From CABQCM01 sp965145485 (GTDB lineage Bacteria; Bacillota; Clostridia; Oscillospirales; Acutalibacteraceae), in assembly GCA_965145485.1 (NCBI GenBank), contig CBCTCU010000013.1:1-57648 (forward strand): DNA of 57,648 nt. Direction: 5' to 3'. Below the pieces are notes generated by a model. It searched no databases and was not told where the DNA came from. It worked only from the letters and a program-made list of their open reading frames with translations. The position numbers and the translations under genes were made by a program. This document shows, one piece after another, positions 15,612 to 24,593 of this stretch. The first letter of the stretch is position 1. Every line of letters starts with the position of its first letter.

Positions 15612-18611
15612 TCAGGGATTGGAAAAATGGCAGACATACTCGTTGGCGACAATCATCCAGCTCGCATGCTCCTGATTAGCGGTGTCGCTGCCGCCGCCGG
15701 AATAGCCCCAGGTTTCACGGTACATGTCGTCGCTGTTTTCTTCGAGAAAGCGGATCAGCTCACGAACCCGTTCATACCGTCCGGTATCATAGCAGAACAT
15801 CAATTCCCATGCCAGACCTTTGCCGATGACATGGCCGCCGACGACCTGGTAATCGTCCGGGCTATGAAAAGTCGTCACTACTTCGAGCATCTGATATTCG
15901 TTGTAGTAGGTAATGCTGCCGTATTCCATATATTTTTCATAGGTGTTGTTCATAATATCCGGATCCATCGCATACCAACCCGCGCCGACCGGGGACATAT
16001 TGACCCAGGAAAAACCAATGTAAAAGTTTTCATCCTCCACCGTCTGGCCGGTCGCCGCAATCTCCTTGTCGATAGAGCGCATCTCAGCGTAGATCGTCTG
16101 GCCGTCGATCTCGGCCACCAGATTGGTGTGGATTCCCTCGGCAATTTGATCGGCGTAGGAGTCCCATTTTTCGGCATTCTCAGGATCGCTTTCCCGGAAA
16201 AATTCCGATAATTCATGCAGGGCCTGGGAAGCGTAGACATTGGTCAGCAGATCGTAGCCGTTGAAGTAAGAGCCGTCGCGCGAATGCTCCAGGCTCGGGT
16301 TGCGCAAAAGCCCCAGCTCTTCGTTGAAGTAACCGTTGTCAAAAAAGTAGTCGGCAAAGGTTTTGATCGTTTCGGTATGCTGCTCGATGAACTGCCGGTT
16401 CTCTTCCGTATCCGGGGCCTGCGACGCGAATTGATACCAGGCGTGCAGCAGGAAAAAGGTGGTGTCGGCCTGCAACCGGGTGGAAATGGGGCCGGTGTTG
16501 TTGTTCATGATATGCAGGGCGAAATCGTATTCGTACAGCTCGTGATAGGAAAAGGTGTATTGCAGAATCAACCTCGCCTGATCATAATCCCCGCAGGCGA
16601 CATGGGCCATGATCTGTATGGAGGTGTCGCGCACAAACATGCCGGGATACGCGCCGGTAATCGAGGTGTTGGCATACCCTGTCTCGGTGGTGCGGTCGAT
16701 CAGAGATTGGTAGGTTGCCTCAAATAGAGCTTGGTTTCTGCTGGTTTGCAAATCGATCTGCTCGGGTTTCGAGGCGTCAAAGTCGTCGATCAAATGCACA
16801 GAGTACTGAAGGATCATCAGCGCATCGCCGGCATCGATGTTGCCATCGCCGTTGACGTCCGCGGCGTAGGCGCTGTCCCCAGTGATCTGCGTCAGCTGTA
16901 CCGAGTGCTGTAAGGAGAGCAACGCGTCGCCGGCGTCAATGTTGCCGTCGCCATTGATATCGCCGAATTGGATGGATTGGACGAGCGCATTGTAATCGGC
17001 GCGCGCCTGGGTCAAATCAGAATAATTGGTGATTCGGTCTACCACGTCGTTCCCGTATTTCTCCACAAGCTCTTTTACCGCCTGATCGGCTGCTGAAATG
17101 GCTTCAAAGCTGTCGAGCGTGATATCGGAGCCGATGGCGGTGATGAGCTCGATTGCTTCGGCTATTTCGGCGTCCTGTTCCGATCCCAGCAGCTCTTCCA
17201 GACGTTCTTCCGCCGCGACAAGCCGGTCGTAATTGGTGACCTTGGCTTGGTCTTCCTCCGAAAGGGCGTCGTATTCTTTGCGCAAATTGGCGATGGTGGT
17301 CGAATAATTGACGGTAATCTCCTCCGGAAGCTGATTGATCTTTTGAATCAAAAGCTCGTAAGCCGGCAATTCCTTTCCTACTGCCTGGAAAGCAACGCTG
17401 TGCATTTCGTGAACCCAACCGCCGTACGCGGGGTTTGCAATGTCGTAGTTGAGCGCCCTGCAGCCCATGGAATCGGTCACAGTCGAGACATTGCCAAACC
17501 AGACAGCCCTTTCACTTGAGGTGATCGTAATGCTGTATTTATCTCCAGGCGTAACCGGCACCGGTTCGCTTAGAGTAAACTTATACCATCCCTGGTATGC
17601 GTCGGCAATCTCGAAGTCCTCGGTGTAAAGCACCGATTCATCCGTAATGGAACCCTCTGATATCGAAAGGGTAAGGGTGTTGTTGGCGTCCATATCCAGA
17701 TAGGCGACAATTGCAGTCAGTTCGGAAAAATCCGGGATGAATTCCTGGCCGGCCATATGGTCGGGAGCCGTCATCAGAAACAGCGCACGGCTGTAATCGA
17801 GATGATAGGAAAAGGGGCTGTCGTCAGGCGACATAAAATTCTCCGTGATGTTATTAATCTCCTCCTGGGCCGCCTCAAGCCGGTCATAGTTGGTTACCAT
17901 CTGCTGATCCTCCGGGGACAGGGCGTCATACTGCTCCTTAAGGGACTCTATCAGGGCCTGCTCGGCAATGGTGATTTGTTCCGGCAGGGATTCTATGCTT
18001 TGGATCAGCTGTTCGTAATTTCCTTCCACTGGTGGGTCGGGCGTATCGTCGGGCGTATCAGAGCTTGATCCTTCCACGCGAAAGGCGCTTTGATAATCGG
18101 TGAAACGAACCCATCCGCTTTCACCGTTTAGCGCGCAGCAACCGGCCGCCTCGTTTTCAGTCAACCCGTTTTTGCCAAACAGTAAGACACTGTCGGTGGA
18201 TGAAAGGGTAAACTCATATTTTTGATTTGCGCTGAGGGCAACGGGTTCTGCCAGAGGAAAGGTTACCCAGCCTCCCTCGGTTGGTTCCACCGCAAAAACT
18301 TCCGAGTAAAGCTCCTGCGGCGCGCCGGTTGCCATGCCGCTGGTTATTCTCAGGGTAATATCGCAGGCATTGGTGATCTGCAGGTAGGCCGATACCTCGG
18401 CTAATCTGGTAAAATCAGCAATAAATTCCTGCCCGGCCGCAGCCGGCTGTTTGAGTTGGAACAGGGCGACGCTGTAATCGCTCTGCTCCATAAACGTAGC
18501 GGCCGACGGGTCGGGGTCGCCATCGTCTGCCTGAACACCCAAAACAGGAGCAATACAAAGCATGGCAGCCGCCAACAGAGTGGCAATCGTGCTTCGCAAC
18601 ATGTTTGGCAT
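15612..18611 (-). CDS. Secreted dockerin protein with C-terminal glycosidase-like domain
   Basis: A 999-residue exoprotein. Layout: signal peptide (1-28); a beta-sandwich module (about 40-190); an alpha-helical stalk unit (about 200-258, YDALSPEDQQMVTNYDRL); a second copy of the beta module (about 270-412); a second stalk unit (415-475) and more helix; a type I dockerin (about 547-612) with two good calcium loops, DINGDGNIDAGD and DVNGDGNIDAGD; then about 390 residues with an all-helical look. The C-terminal part contains GMFVRDTSIQIMAH and LQADTTFFLLHAWYQFA, resembling (alpha/alpha)6-barrel glycoside hydrolases, but I cannot name a family or catalytic acids. GGAGG lies 7 nt before the ATG. 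A dockerin implies docking to a cohesin scaffold encoded elsewhere. The divergent AraC gene is the likely regulator. Confidence 0.8.
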   Translation of the reverse strand: MPNMLRSTIATLLAAAMLCIAPVLGVQADDGDPDPSAATFMEQSDYSVALFQLKQPAAAGQEFIADFTRLAEVSAYLQITNACDITLRITSGMATGAPQELYSEVFAVEPTEGGWVTFPLAEPVALSANQKYEFTLSSTDSVLLFGKNGLTENEAAGCCALNGESGWVRFTDYQSAFRVEGSSSDTPDDTPDPPVEGNYEQLIQSIESLPEQITIAEQALIESLKEQYDALSPEDQQMVTNYDRLEAAQEEINNITENFMSPDDSPFSYHLDYSRALFLMTAPDHMAGQEFIPDFSELTAIVAYLDMDANNTLTLSISEGSITDESVLYTEDFEIADAYQGWYKFTLSEPVPVTPGDKYSITITSSERAVWFGNVSTVTDSMGCRALNYDIANPAYGGWVHEMHSVAFQAVGKELPAYELLIQKINQLPEEITVNYSTTIANLRKEYDALSEEDQAKVTNYDRLVAAEERLEELLGSEQDAEIAEAIELITAIGSDITLDSFEAISAADQAVKELVEKYGNDVVDRITNYSDLTQARADYNALVQSIQFGDINGDGNIDAGDALLSLQHSVQLTQITGDSAYAADVNGDGNIDAGDALMILQYSVHLIDDFDASKPEQIDLQTSRNQALFEATYQSLIDRTTETGYANTSITGAYPGMFVRDTSIQIMAHVACGDYDQARLILQYTFSYHELYEYDFALHIMNNNTGPISTRLQADTTFFLLHAWYQFASQAPDTEENRQFIEQHTETIKTFADYFFDNGYFNEELGLLRNPSLEHSRDGSYFNGYDLLTNVYASQALHELSEFFRESDPENAEKWDSYADQIAEGIHTNLVAEIDGQTIYAEMRSIDKEIAATGQTVEDENFYIGFSWVNMSPVGAGWYAMDPDIMNNTYEKYMEYGSITYYNEYQMLEVVTTFHSPDDYQVVGGHVIGKGLAWELMFCYDTGRYERVRELIRFLEENSDDMYRETWGYSGGGSDTANQEHASWMIVANEYVCHFSNP

Positions 18612-18648
18612 AGAAAAACCTCCTTTTTTTCCTCTTAGCTTTACTTTC

Positions 18649-18676
18649 AGTATAAAGTGATTTATAATAAAATCAA
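18649..18676 (-). promoter_or_regulatory. Sigma-A promoter of the dockerin glycosidase gene
   Basis: Minus strand: -35 TTGATT (18671-18676), 16-bp spacer, -10 TATACT (18649-18654), about 38 bases before the start codon and inside the 115-base divergent gap shared with the AraC gene. Confidence 0.65.
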
Positions 18677-18726
18677 GGCGAATATTATCCTATTTTCATT
18701 AAAAATTGACTTTTGGGGATGAGGTT

Positions 18727-19611
18727 ATGAAACAGACCATTGTCCATGAGCAGTGGGAGGAGTTCGTCGACGTCTGCCCTGGCATCAGCATCAGTCGGCA
18801 GGCGCAAAATGCAGGCGGCGTTTTACGGCCTCACTGGCATGACCGCATTGAAATATGGCGTGTGCTAGATGGTGTGATGAATGTTACTTGTGATCGGGAA
18901 GCCTTTCATGCGTCGGAGGGGAATATCGTCATCTTTAACCCTTTTGAGGTGCACTCATGTATGGTTGCCGATCATTCCCTCATTGACTGCTATATACTCG
19001 ATCTAAACCAGCTGGCTGGAGGGGCGGGCGGGGACCTGGAGCATGCCTTTTCCGAGATGCTCTGCGGCGGCATACGCTTCTGCCATCTCATCCGGGAGCC
19101 TGCGGAGCTGTGGAATCTTTTGGAATATGCATCCGACGTCCCCGCGCGTTCTTGTGATGACGTTTCGTCTTCCCTGGCTCTGTATGGTTTGTTTTATCAG
19201 ACGTTCGGCCGGCTGTACGCAGAGCATATTTTTATTCGGGAGGAACACCGCAGGCACGCAAAAACAGACGATATGTCGGTGATCCTCAATTACATGCATT
19301 CCAACTATAACCGCAGGCTCACCCTGGACGATCTTGCCTCCCGGTTGTGCTTGTCAAAATCCTATTTTTGCCGCTGGTTTAAAAACAAAATTGGCGAATC
19401 CCCCATGGATTATCTCAATACCATCCGCATCCGGCGTGCTTATGAACTGCTGCGCTCCACCGGGTTGTCCATTACCGAGATCAGCGATCAGACCGGGTTC
19501 TCGGATATTAATTGCTTCAACCGGCAGTTTAAAAACCGCATGTCTTTCTCCCCCTCGTGGGTGCGCCGCCGCGCCTTGGCCGATGAAGGGAAAAAGGAAA
19601 ATAAACCTTGA
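18727..19611 (+). CDS. AraC-family transcriptional regulator
   Basis: A 294-residue regulator with an N-terminal cupin-like ligand domain (LRPHWHDRIEIWRVLDG, a metal- or sugar-binding beta barrel typical of AraC proteins) and a C-terminal double helix-turn-helix. First helix pair: LTLDDLASRLCLSKSYFCRW; second: ITEISDQTGFSDINCFNRQF. The ATG at 18727 follows GGGGATGAGG; a TTG seven codons upstream is a weaker alternative. It is divergent from the dockerin glycosidase gene, with only 115 bases between their starts, so it most likely senses a carbohydrate and activates that gene. The metG -35 box overlaps its stop codon. Confidence 0.92.
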   Translation: MKQTIVHEQWEEFVDVCPGISISRQAQNAGGVLRPHWHDRIEIWRVLDGVMNVTCDREAFHASEGNIVIFNPFEVHSCMVADHSLIDCYILDLNQLAGGAGGDLEHAFSEMLCGGIRFCHLIREPAELWNLLEYASDVPARSCDDVSSSLALYGLFYQTFGRLYAEHIFIREEHRRHAKTDDMSVILNYMHSNYNRRLTLDDLASRLCLSKSYFCRWFKNKIGESPMDYLNTIRIRRAYELLRSTGLSITEISDQTGFSDINCFNRQFKNRMSFSPSWVRRRALADEGKKENKP

Positions 19612-19636
19612 AAACAGCGGATAAATTGTTTATAAT
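19608..19636 (+). promoter_or_regulatory. Sigma-A promoter of metG-tatD
   Basis: -35 TTGAAA (19608-19613), exactly 17 bp, then consensus -10 TATAAT (19631-19636). The -35 box overlaps the AraC stop codon. The leader of about 70 bases is too short for a T-box. Confidence 0.8.
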
Positions 19637-19711
19637 AATAAAATACCACTTTTCAGAGCTAGGCCCCACAAGGCCAACGCCGCGCATCGCAAAGAAAGGA
19701 TTGGATGTCAC

Positions 19712-21670
19712 ATGAAAAACGACAAGACCTTCTACATCACCACCCCCATTTATTATCCGTCGGGAAAGCTGCATATCGGGCATTCCTATACGACGGTCGC
19801 GGCGGACGCCATGGCCCGGTATAAGCGCATGCGGGGCTACGATACCATGTTCTTGACCGGTACCGACGAGCACGGGCAGAAGATCGAGACCAAAGCCAGG
19901 GAGAAGGGGGTCACCCCCAAGCAATATGTCGACGACATCGTCGCCGGTATCCTGGATTTGTGGAAGCTGCTCAATATTTCTTACGACAAATTTATCCGTA
20001 CAACCGATTCCTATCATGAAAAGGCGATACAGCAGATATTCCGCCAGCTTTATGACAAGGGGGATATTTACAAAGGGGAGTATGAGGGCTGGTATTGCAC
20101 CCCCTGCGAATCCTTCTGGACCCAGACCCAGCTTGTCGACGGCAAGTGCCCTGACTGCGGGCGCCCGGTCAAAAAGGAAAAGGAAGAGGCCTATTTTTTC
20201 CGCCTTTCCAAATATGCCGACCGCCTGGTGGAGTATTACGATGCTCACCCCGACTTTATTCAGCCGGTTTCCCGCAAAAACGAGATGATCAACAATTTCA
20301 TCAAACCGGGGCTGGAGGATCTGTGCGTGTCCCGCACCTCTTTTACCTGGGGGGTTCCGGTGGATTTTGACGACAAGCATGTCATATACGTGTGGGTCGA
20401 CGCCCTGAGCAACTATATCACCGCGCTGGGATATGGCAGCGGCGATACGGCGCTATACGATAAATATTGGCCGGCCGACGTGCACCTGGTCGGCAAGGAA
20501 ATCGTCCGCTTCCACACCATCATTTGGCCGGCCATGCTCATGGCATTGGATTTGCCGTTGCCAAAGCAGGTTTTTGGCCACGGCTGGATGCTCATTGACG
20601 GTGGGAAAATGTCCAAATCCAAGGGCAATATTGTCGATCCGGTGGTGCTCTGCGACCGATACGGGGTGGATGCGATCCGCTACTTTTTGTTAAGGGAAGT
20701 GCCGTTTGGCTCGGACGGAGAGTTTACCAATCAGGCGCTCATCCAGCGCATCAACAGCGATCTCGCCAACGACCTGGGCAACCTGGTTTCCCGCACGGCC
20801 GCCATGGTGGATAAATATTTTGGCGGCAAGCTGCCGGGAGATATCCTGTCAGGCGATTTTGATGATGAGCTGGAGGCTTTGGCTGCCGAAACCAAGCAGA
20901 GGGTAGAGCGCAGTATGGATTCGTTACAGTACTCTACCGCCTTGACTGATTTATGGAAGCTGGTTTCGCGCACCAACAAGTACATTGATGAAACCATGCC
21001 GTGGGCTTTGGCCAAGGACGAATCCCAGCGCGGGCGTTTGGCAGGGGTGATGTACCATCTGTGCGAATCGCTGCGCATTGTGTCGGTGCTTCTCGCTCCC
21101 TTCCTTCCGGATACCGCTTCGGCCATTCAGCGCCAGCTTCATCTGACCGGGGAGCAGGCCGAGTGGGAAAGCGCAGGCGTCTTTGGCCTGTTGCCAAAAG
21201 ACGCGCAGATCGATAAGGGAGAGGTGCTGTTCCCCCGCATTGATATGGAAAAAGAGCTAAAATTACTGGAGGCTCAACACACCGTGGAGGAACCCTCTGA
21301 GGGGGAGAATGACGCCAAAGCTGCAGAGAAGACGCAGGGCGTCGCGACCATCAGCATCGATGATTTTGCAAAAGTGGCCCTGACGGTTGCCAGGGTGGAC
21401 GACTGCGAGCCTGTCAAACGCTCCAAAAAGCTGCTGAAGCTGACGCTGGACGACGGCAGCGGCAGCCCACGCACCGTGGCGTCTGGAATATCCACCTGGT
21501 ATACCCCCGACCAACTCAAAGGGCGCAATGTGATCGTCGTGTCCAACCTCGCCCCCGCAAAACTGTGTGGGGTGGAGAGTCAGGGCATGATCCTGGCGGC
21601 CGACTGTCCGGGCGATGAGGTGAAAGTACTGTTTGCCGATGACCTTCCCGTTGGGAGCAGGCTGAGATGA
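19712..21670 (+). CDS. metG: Methionyl-tRNA synthetase
   Basis: A 652-residue MetRS that charges tRNA-Met. The Rossmann domain has the HIGH motif (KLHIGHSYTTVAADA, about residues 21-35) and the KMSKS loop (GGKMSKSKGNIVDP, about 300). Two Cys pairs (YCTPCESFW and CPDCGRP, about 130-153) form the zinc knuckle. The anticodon-binding helical domain follows, and residues about 550-652 form the EMAP/Trbp111-like tRNA-binding domain (IDDFAKVALTVARV). The length fits the long bacterial form. It is transcribed from its own strong promoter, and its stop overlaps the tatD start, the common metG-tatD pairing in Bacillota. Confidence 0.98.
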   Translation: MKNDKTFYITTPIYYPSGKLHIGHSYTTVAADAMARYKRMRGYDTMFLTGTDEHGQKIETKAREKGVTPKQYVDDIVAGILDLWKLLNISYDKFIRTTDSYHEKAIQQIFRQLYDKGDIYKGEYEGWYCTPCESFWTQTQLVDGKCPDCGRPVKKEKEEAYFFRLSKYADRLVEYYDAHPDFIQPVSRKNEMINNFIKPGLEDLCVSRTSFTWGVPVDFDDKHVIYVWVDALSNYITALGYGSGDTALYDKYWPADVHLVGKEIVRFHTIIWPAMLMALDLPLPKQVFGHGWMLIDGGKMSKSKGNIVDPVVLCDRYGVDAIRYFLLREVPFGSDGEFTNQALIQRINSDLANDLGNLVSRTAAMVDKYFGGKLPGDILSGDFDDELEALAAETKQRVERSMDSLQYSTALTDLWKLVSRTNKYIDETMPWALAKDESQRGRLAGVMYHLCESLRIVSVLLAPFLPDTASAIQRQLHLTGEQAEWESAGVFGLLPKDAQIDKGEVLFPRIDMEKELKLLEAQHTVEEPSEGENDAKAAEKTQGVATISIDDFAKVALTVARVDDCEPVKRSKKLLKLTLDDGSGSPRTVASGISTWYTPDQLKGRNVIVVSNLAPAKLCGVESQGMILAADCPGDEVKVLFADDLPVGSRLR

Positions 21671-22515
21671 TGCAGATCAAGAGGGAAGGGGTGGTTACCC
21701 CTATGTCCAATGCCGTTGATGCGGTGACCCCTGCGATGGGCGCGACGGGAATTTTTGATTCCCACGCCCATTATGACAGCGAGGCGTTTGAGGAGGATCG
21801 GGACGAGCTGCTCGCCGCCCTGCCAGGCCGGGGGATTGTCGGCGTCGTCAATTGCGGCAGCGATCTGGACTCCTCGCGTTACAGCATCCGGTTGGCGCAG
21901 GAATTTTCGTATTTTTATGCCGCGGTGGGGGTGCATCCGCAGGAATGCGGGAGATATCAGGATTTTGCCTCCTGCCAGAGCGAACTGAGCGGCCTGGCCC
22001 GCCAAAAGAAGGTCGTTGCCATCGGTGAGATCGGGCTCGACTACCACTATGACTGCGCGCCGCGGGAGGTGCAGAAGGCGTGGTTTGAGCAGCAGATCAT
22101 GCTGGCCAAGGCGCTTTCGTTGCCGGTGATTGTGCACGACCGCGAGGCGCATGAGGACACCATGAAGCTGTTGCGGGCCCATCACCCCCAAGGGGTGGTC
22201 CACTGCTTTTCGGGCAGCGTGGAGATGGCCAGAGAGGTATTGTCGCTGGGCATGTATATTGGGCTGGGCGGCGCTGTGACCTTTAAAAACGCCAAAACGC
22301 CCCCCGCCGTCGCGGCAGCCATTCCGCTTGACAGGCTGCTGCTGGAAACCGACGCGCCCTACATGACGCCGGTTCCCCGCCGCGGAAAACGCTGCGATTC
22401 GACCGATATTCGATACACCGCGGCCAGGATTGCCGAGCTGCGCGCCTGCCCGGTCGAGATGATCCTACAGGCCGGGGAACGCAATGCCCGGGAGTTGTTT
22501 GCTATTTCCGTATAG
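21667..22515 (+). CDS. tatD: TatD-family metal-dependent deoxyribonuclease
   Basis: A 282-residue TatD-like hydrolase of the amidohydrolase superfamily, thought to act as a 3'-5' exonuclease or in D-tyrosyl/DNA repair processes. Metal ligands are visible in order: DSHAHYD, IGEIGLDYH, VIVHDREAH, VVHCFSG and LLLETDAPYM. It overlaps the metG stop (ATGA), with GGGAG 9 nt upstream. A second ATG at 21703 with GAAGGGG upstream would remove a 12-residue extension and give a more typical length, so the start is uncertain. A bidirectional terminator follows at 22642-22693. Confidence 0.95.
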   Translation: MMQIKREGVVTPMSNAVDAVTPAMGATGIFDSHAHYDSEAFEEDRDELLAALPGRGIVGVVNCGSDLDSSRYSIRLAQEFSYFYAAVGVHPQECGRYQDFASCQSELSGLARQKKVVAIGEIGLDYHYDCAPREVQKAWFEQQIMLAKALSLPVIVHDREAHEDTMKLLRAHHPQGVVHCFSGSVEMAREVLSLGMYIGLGGAVTFKNAKTPPAVAAAIPLDRLLLETDAPYMTPVPRRGKRCDSTDIRYTAARIAELRACPVEMILQAGERNARELFAISV

Positions 22516-22641
22516 CCACAGCCATAACCGTATGGGATGTGAGCTTTTCATACAAGGGCAGAGTGGAGAGCGCACCCGCAGGAAACTCTTTGGCGGTATG
22601 CGGCCGCTTGATCCGATGGTGGCAATTTGCACCGGCATATG

Positions 22642-22693
22642 AAAAAACAAAAGAACGCAGGAAGTTGGCCTTTGCGCAACTTCCTGCGTTCTT
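22642..22693. terminator. Bidirectional terminator, 17-bp stem
   Basis: A perfect 17-bp hairpin (arms start AAGAACGCAGGAAGTTG; loop 22668-22676). On the minus strand it is followed by TTTTGTTTTTT, on the plus strand by a weaker TTTGTATTG. It can end both tatD (rightward) and the kdgK cluster (leftward). Confidence 0.85.
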
Positions 22694-23228
22694 TGTATTG
22701 TTGGATGGCGATGCGGGCGTCCGCCTCGAAGAAACCGGACAGAAGAATAATCTCCCATGCCGTCATCCATCGGTGATGAAGGTATCGTAAGGGGGTGTTT
22801 GTACCCGTATTAGCTCTATTTTCCCCACAGACAATAAGCCGCGACCGGCGCGCGGCTGGAGGCCGTATTGGCATGGTTTTCGCCTCTGCGCGGGCCCACA
22901 GGGCTTTGCCTGCGTCGAAACTACCATCGGCTTTTGCGGTAAACGACGCCGGTCGGTTATGGAATGAGACGCCCCTTGCGTCACAGGCGTGAAAAGCAGC
23001 TTCCGTGCAAAAGCGAGCATGCCCACTGGAAGGGGAAATGCGCTCGTCGGGACGCCTCCGATACCGTGTAGCAATACCGTTGACCTGGAGCGCGCGGCAG
23101 GGAAGGGGCCGGCGACCCATGAGTGTGGCCAATCCATGTCTGCCACAGCGGATAGCAGTATCGTGGGAAGCAGACGGTGAAAGGGCGGCCTGCACTCCCC
23201 ATAGCCGTGGTGGATGGTCTGCCCGGGT
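22694..23228. other. Intergenic, 535 bases without a recognised gene
   Basis: Lies downstream of kdgK on its strand. GC-rich frames stay open here on both strands, but none has a good start site or recognisable protein. It could be a decayed gene or a long 3' untranslated region ending at the hairpin at 22651-22693. Confidence 0.5.
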
Positions 23229-24254
23229 TTACCGCTGGACGCGCCCAGAGCCATCGCCCCCCGCCAGAGCCAGCACCTCGTCACGGCTGACCAGGTTAAA
23301 GTCGCCCTCCACCGTATGCTTGAGGCAGGAGGCGGCAACACCAAACTCCAAAGCGTCCGCGTCGGGCATACCGGTAATTAGCCCGTAAATTAATCCGGCG
23401 GCAAAGCTGTCTCCTCCGCCCACCCGGTCGACGATTTGGATATCGTACCGCCTGGAACGAATCGCGCCCCCGTCGCGAAACAACATGGCCGACCATCCGT
23501 TGCGGGAAGCGGAGATGGACTCTCGCAGCGTTATGGCCACCTTGGAGCAGGCGAAACGCTCGCACAGCTGCCTCGCTACCGATTCGTATCCCGCCGCGTC
23601 GATGATCCCGCGCGTGATATCGGTGGATTCGGCGCGAATGCCAAACACATCGGCGGCGTCTTCCTCATTGGCGATGAGAATGTCCACATAGGGCATCAGC
23701 TCGCCCATGACCTTCCCCGCCTTTTCACGGCTCCACAGCTTTTTGCGGTAATTCAGATCACAGGAGACGGTGGCCCCGGCCGCCTTGGCCGCTTTGACTG
23801 CGTCCATGGTAGCGGCGGCCGCGTTGTCGCTGATAGCCGGCGTAATGCCGGTAAAGTGAAACCACGAAGCGCCGTGGAAGACGTCGCCCCACGAATAAAC
23901 GTCAGGTTGGGCACAGGCGACGGCCGAGCCGCTCCGGTCATAAATGACCTTGGAAGGGCGTTGGGAAGCCCCCTTTTCGCAGTAGTATACCCCCAGGCGG
24001 CCGGGAAGCATCGCGATGTATGCAGTGTCCACGCCATACCGCGCCAGCTCGCCGCGGCAGGCGCGGCCCAAATCGTTGTCGGGCAGCACGCTTACAAAAC
24101 GGGAGGCCAGGCCAAGCTGGGCCAGCGACACGGCGACATTGGCCTCCCCGCCGCCAAAGGTGAGCTCCAACGAACGGGCCTGAAGCAGGCGCTGATAGCC
24201 GGGAGGGGAAAGACGGGCCATAATCTCACCAAAGGTAACGACAGTGTTTGGCAT
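23229..24254 (-). CDS. kdgK: 2-keto-3-deoxygluconate kinase (PfkB family)
   Basis: A 341-residue PfkB/ribokinase-family sugar kinase. Substrate-side motif LTFGGGEANVAVSLAQLG (about residues 35-52) and the C-terminal signature DRVGGGDSFAAGLIYGL, with the anion hole and catalytic Asp, are present, together with DLNYRKKLW, typical of KDG kinases. It should phosphorylate 2-keto-3-deoxygluconate to KDPG, the substrate of the aldolase gene just upstream. I chose the ATG at 24254 (MPNTVVTFGEIM, with AGAGG 10 nt upstream); the open frame extends about 100 codons further but through a degenerate region. It is the last gene of the leftward sugar-acid cluster, separated from the aldolase by 339 bases that hold a pseudogene fragment. 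Confidence 0.9.
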   Translation of the reverse strand: MPNTVVTFGEIMARLSPPGYQRLLQARSLELTFGGGEANVAVSLAQLGLASRFVSVLPDNDLGRACRGELARYGVDTAYIAMLPGRLGVYYCEKGASQRPSKVIYDRSGSAVACAQPDVYSWGDVFHGASWFHFTGITPAISDNAAAATMDAVKAAKAAGATVSCDLNYRKKLWSREKAGKVMGELMPYVDILIANEEDAADVFGIRAESTDITRGIIDAAGYESVARQLCERFACSKVAITLRESISASRNGWSAMLFRDGGAIRSRRYDIQIVDRVGGGDSFAAGLIYGLITGMPDADALEFGVAASCLKHTVEGDFNLVSRDEVLALAGGDGSGRVQR

Positions 24255-24456
24255 GGGAATGCAACCTCTTTTCCTCTTTTTTGTTACGGAAAGCTCCGGC
24301 TCCGCCGTAGGAGGGGTTCCGTGAAAAGGCTTTGATGCAAGTATGGAACAAAACGGCCGGCAACAACCGTCTTTTGAAAAAATGGTTAGCATCATAAGGG
24401 CGATGGCCCGTTTAGGGGCCGTAGGGTAGGCGATGCCGTCGAAAGGAAAGCACATT

Positions 24457-24539
24457 TTGCTGGTAAATCCCCGCCGGGCCGCCGGTGGCGTACATGAGAT
24501 TGGTACGGCGGTATAGCCGGAAGGGATTCCCTGTCCTGG
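24457..24539 (-). pseudogene. Fragment of an FAD-oxidoreductase gene (copy of 27671-27753)
   Basis: About 83 bases align without gaps to the region of the intact FAD oxidoreductase gene encoding RTGNPFRLYRCTNLVYATGG and the residues after it. The fragment reads RTGNPFRLYRRTNLMYATGG then PAGIYQQ. By eye about 90% of bases agree, and all, or all but one, of the differences are transitions. Homology stops on both sides, and no start or full frame exists. This is a remnant of a second copy of the gene sitting between the aldolase and the kinase, in the same orientation. Confidence 0.8.
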
Positions 24540-24593
24540 CAACGCTTGCCGGTGATTGCCTCTGACAGGGGCCACTCAGACCTCCGGCTTGTG

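Noticed and set aside
19637..19711. T-box leader upstream of metG
   Set aside because: The leader is only about 70 bases and has no T-box sequence or specifier stem.
22763..23344. Minus-strand frame downstream of kdgK that could be a further gene
   Set aside because: It overlaps the end of kdgK in another frame, lacks a start site and resembles nothing known.
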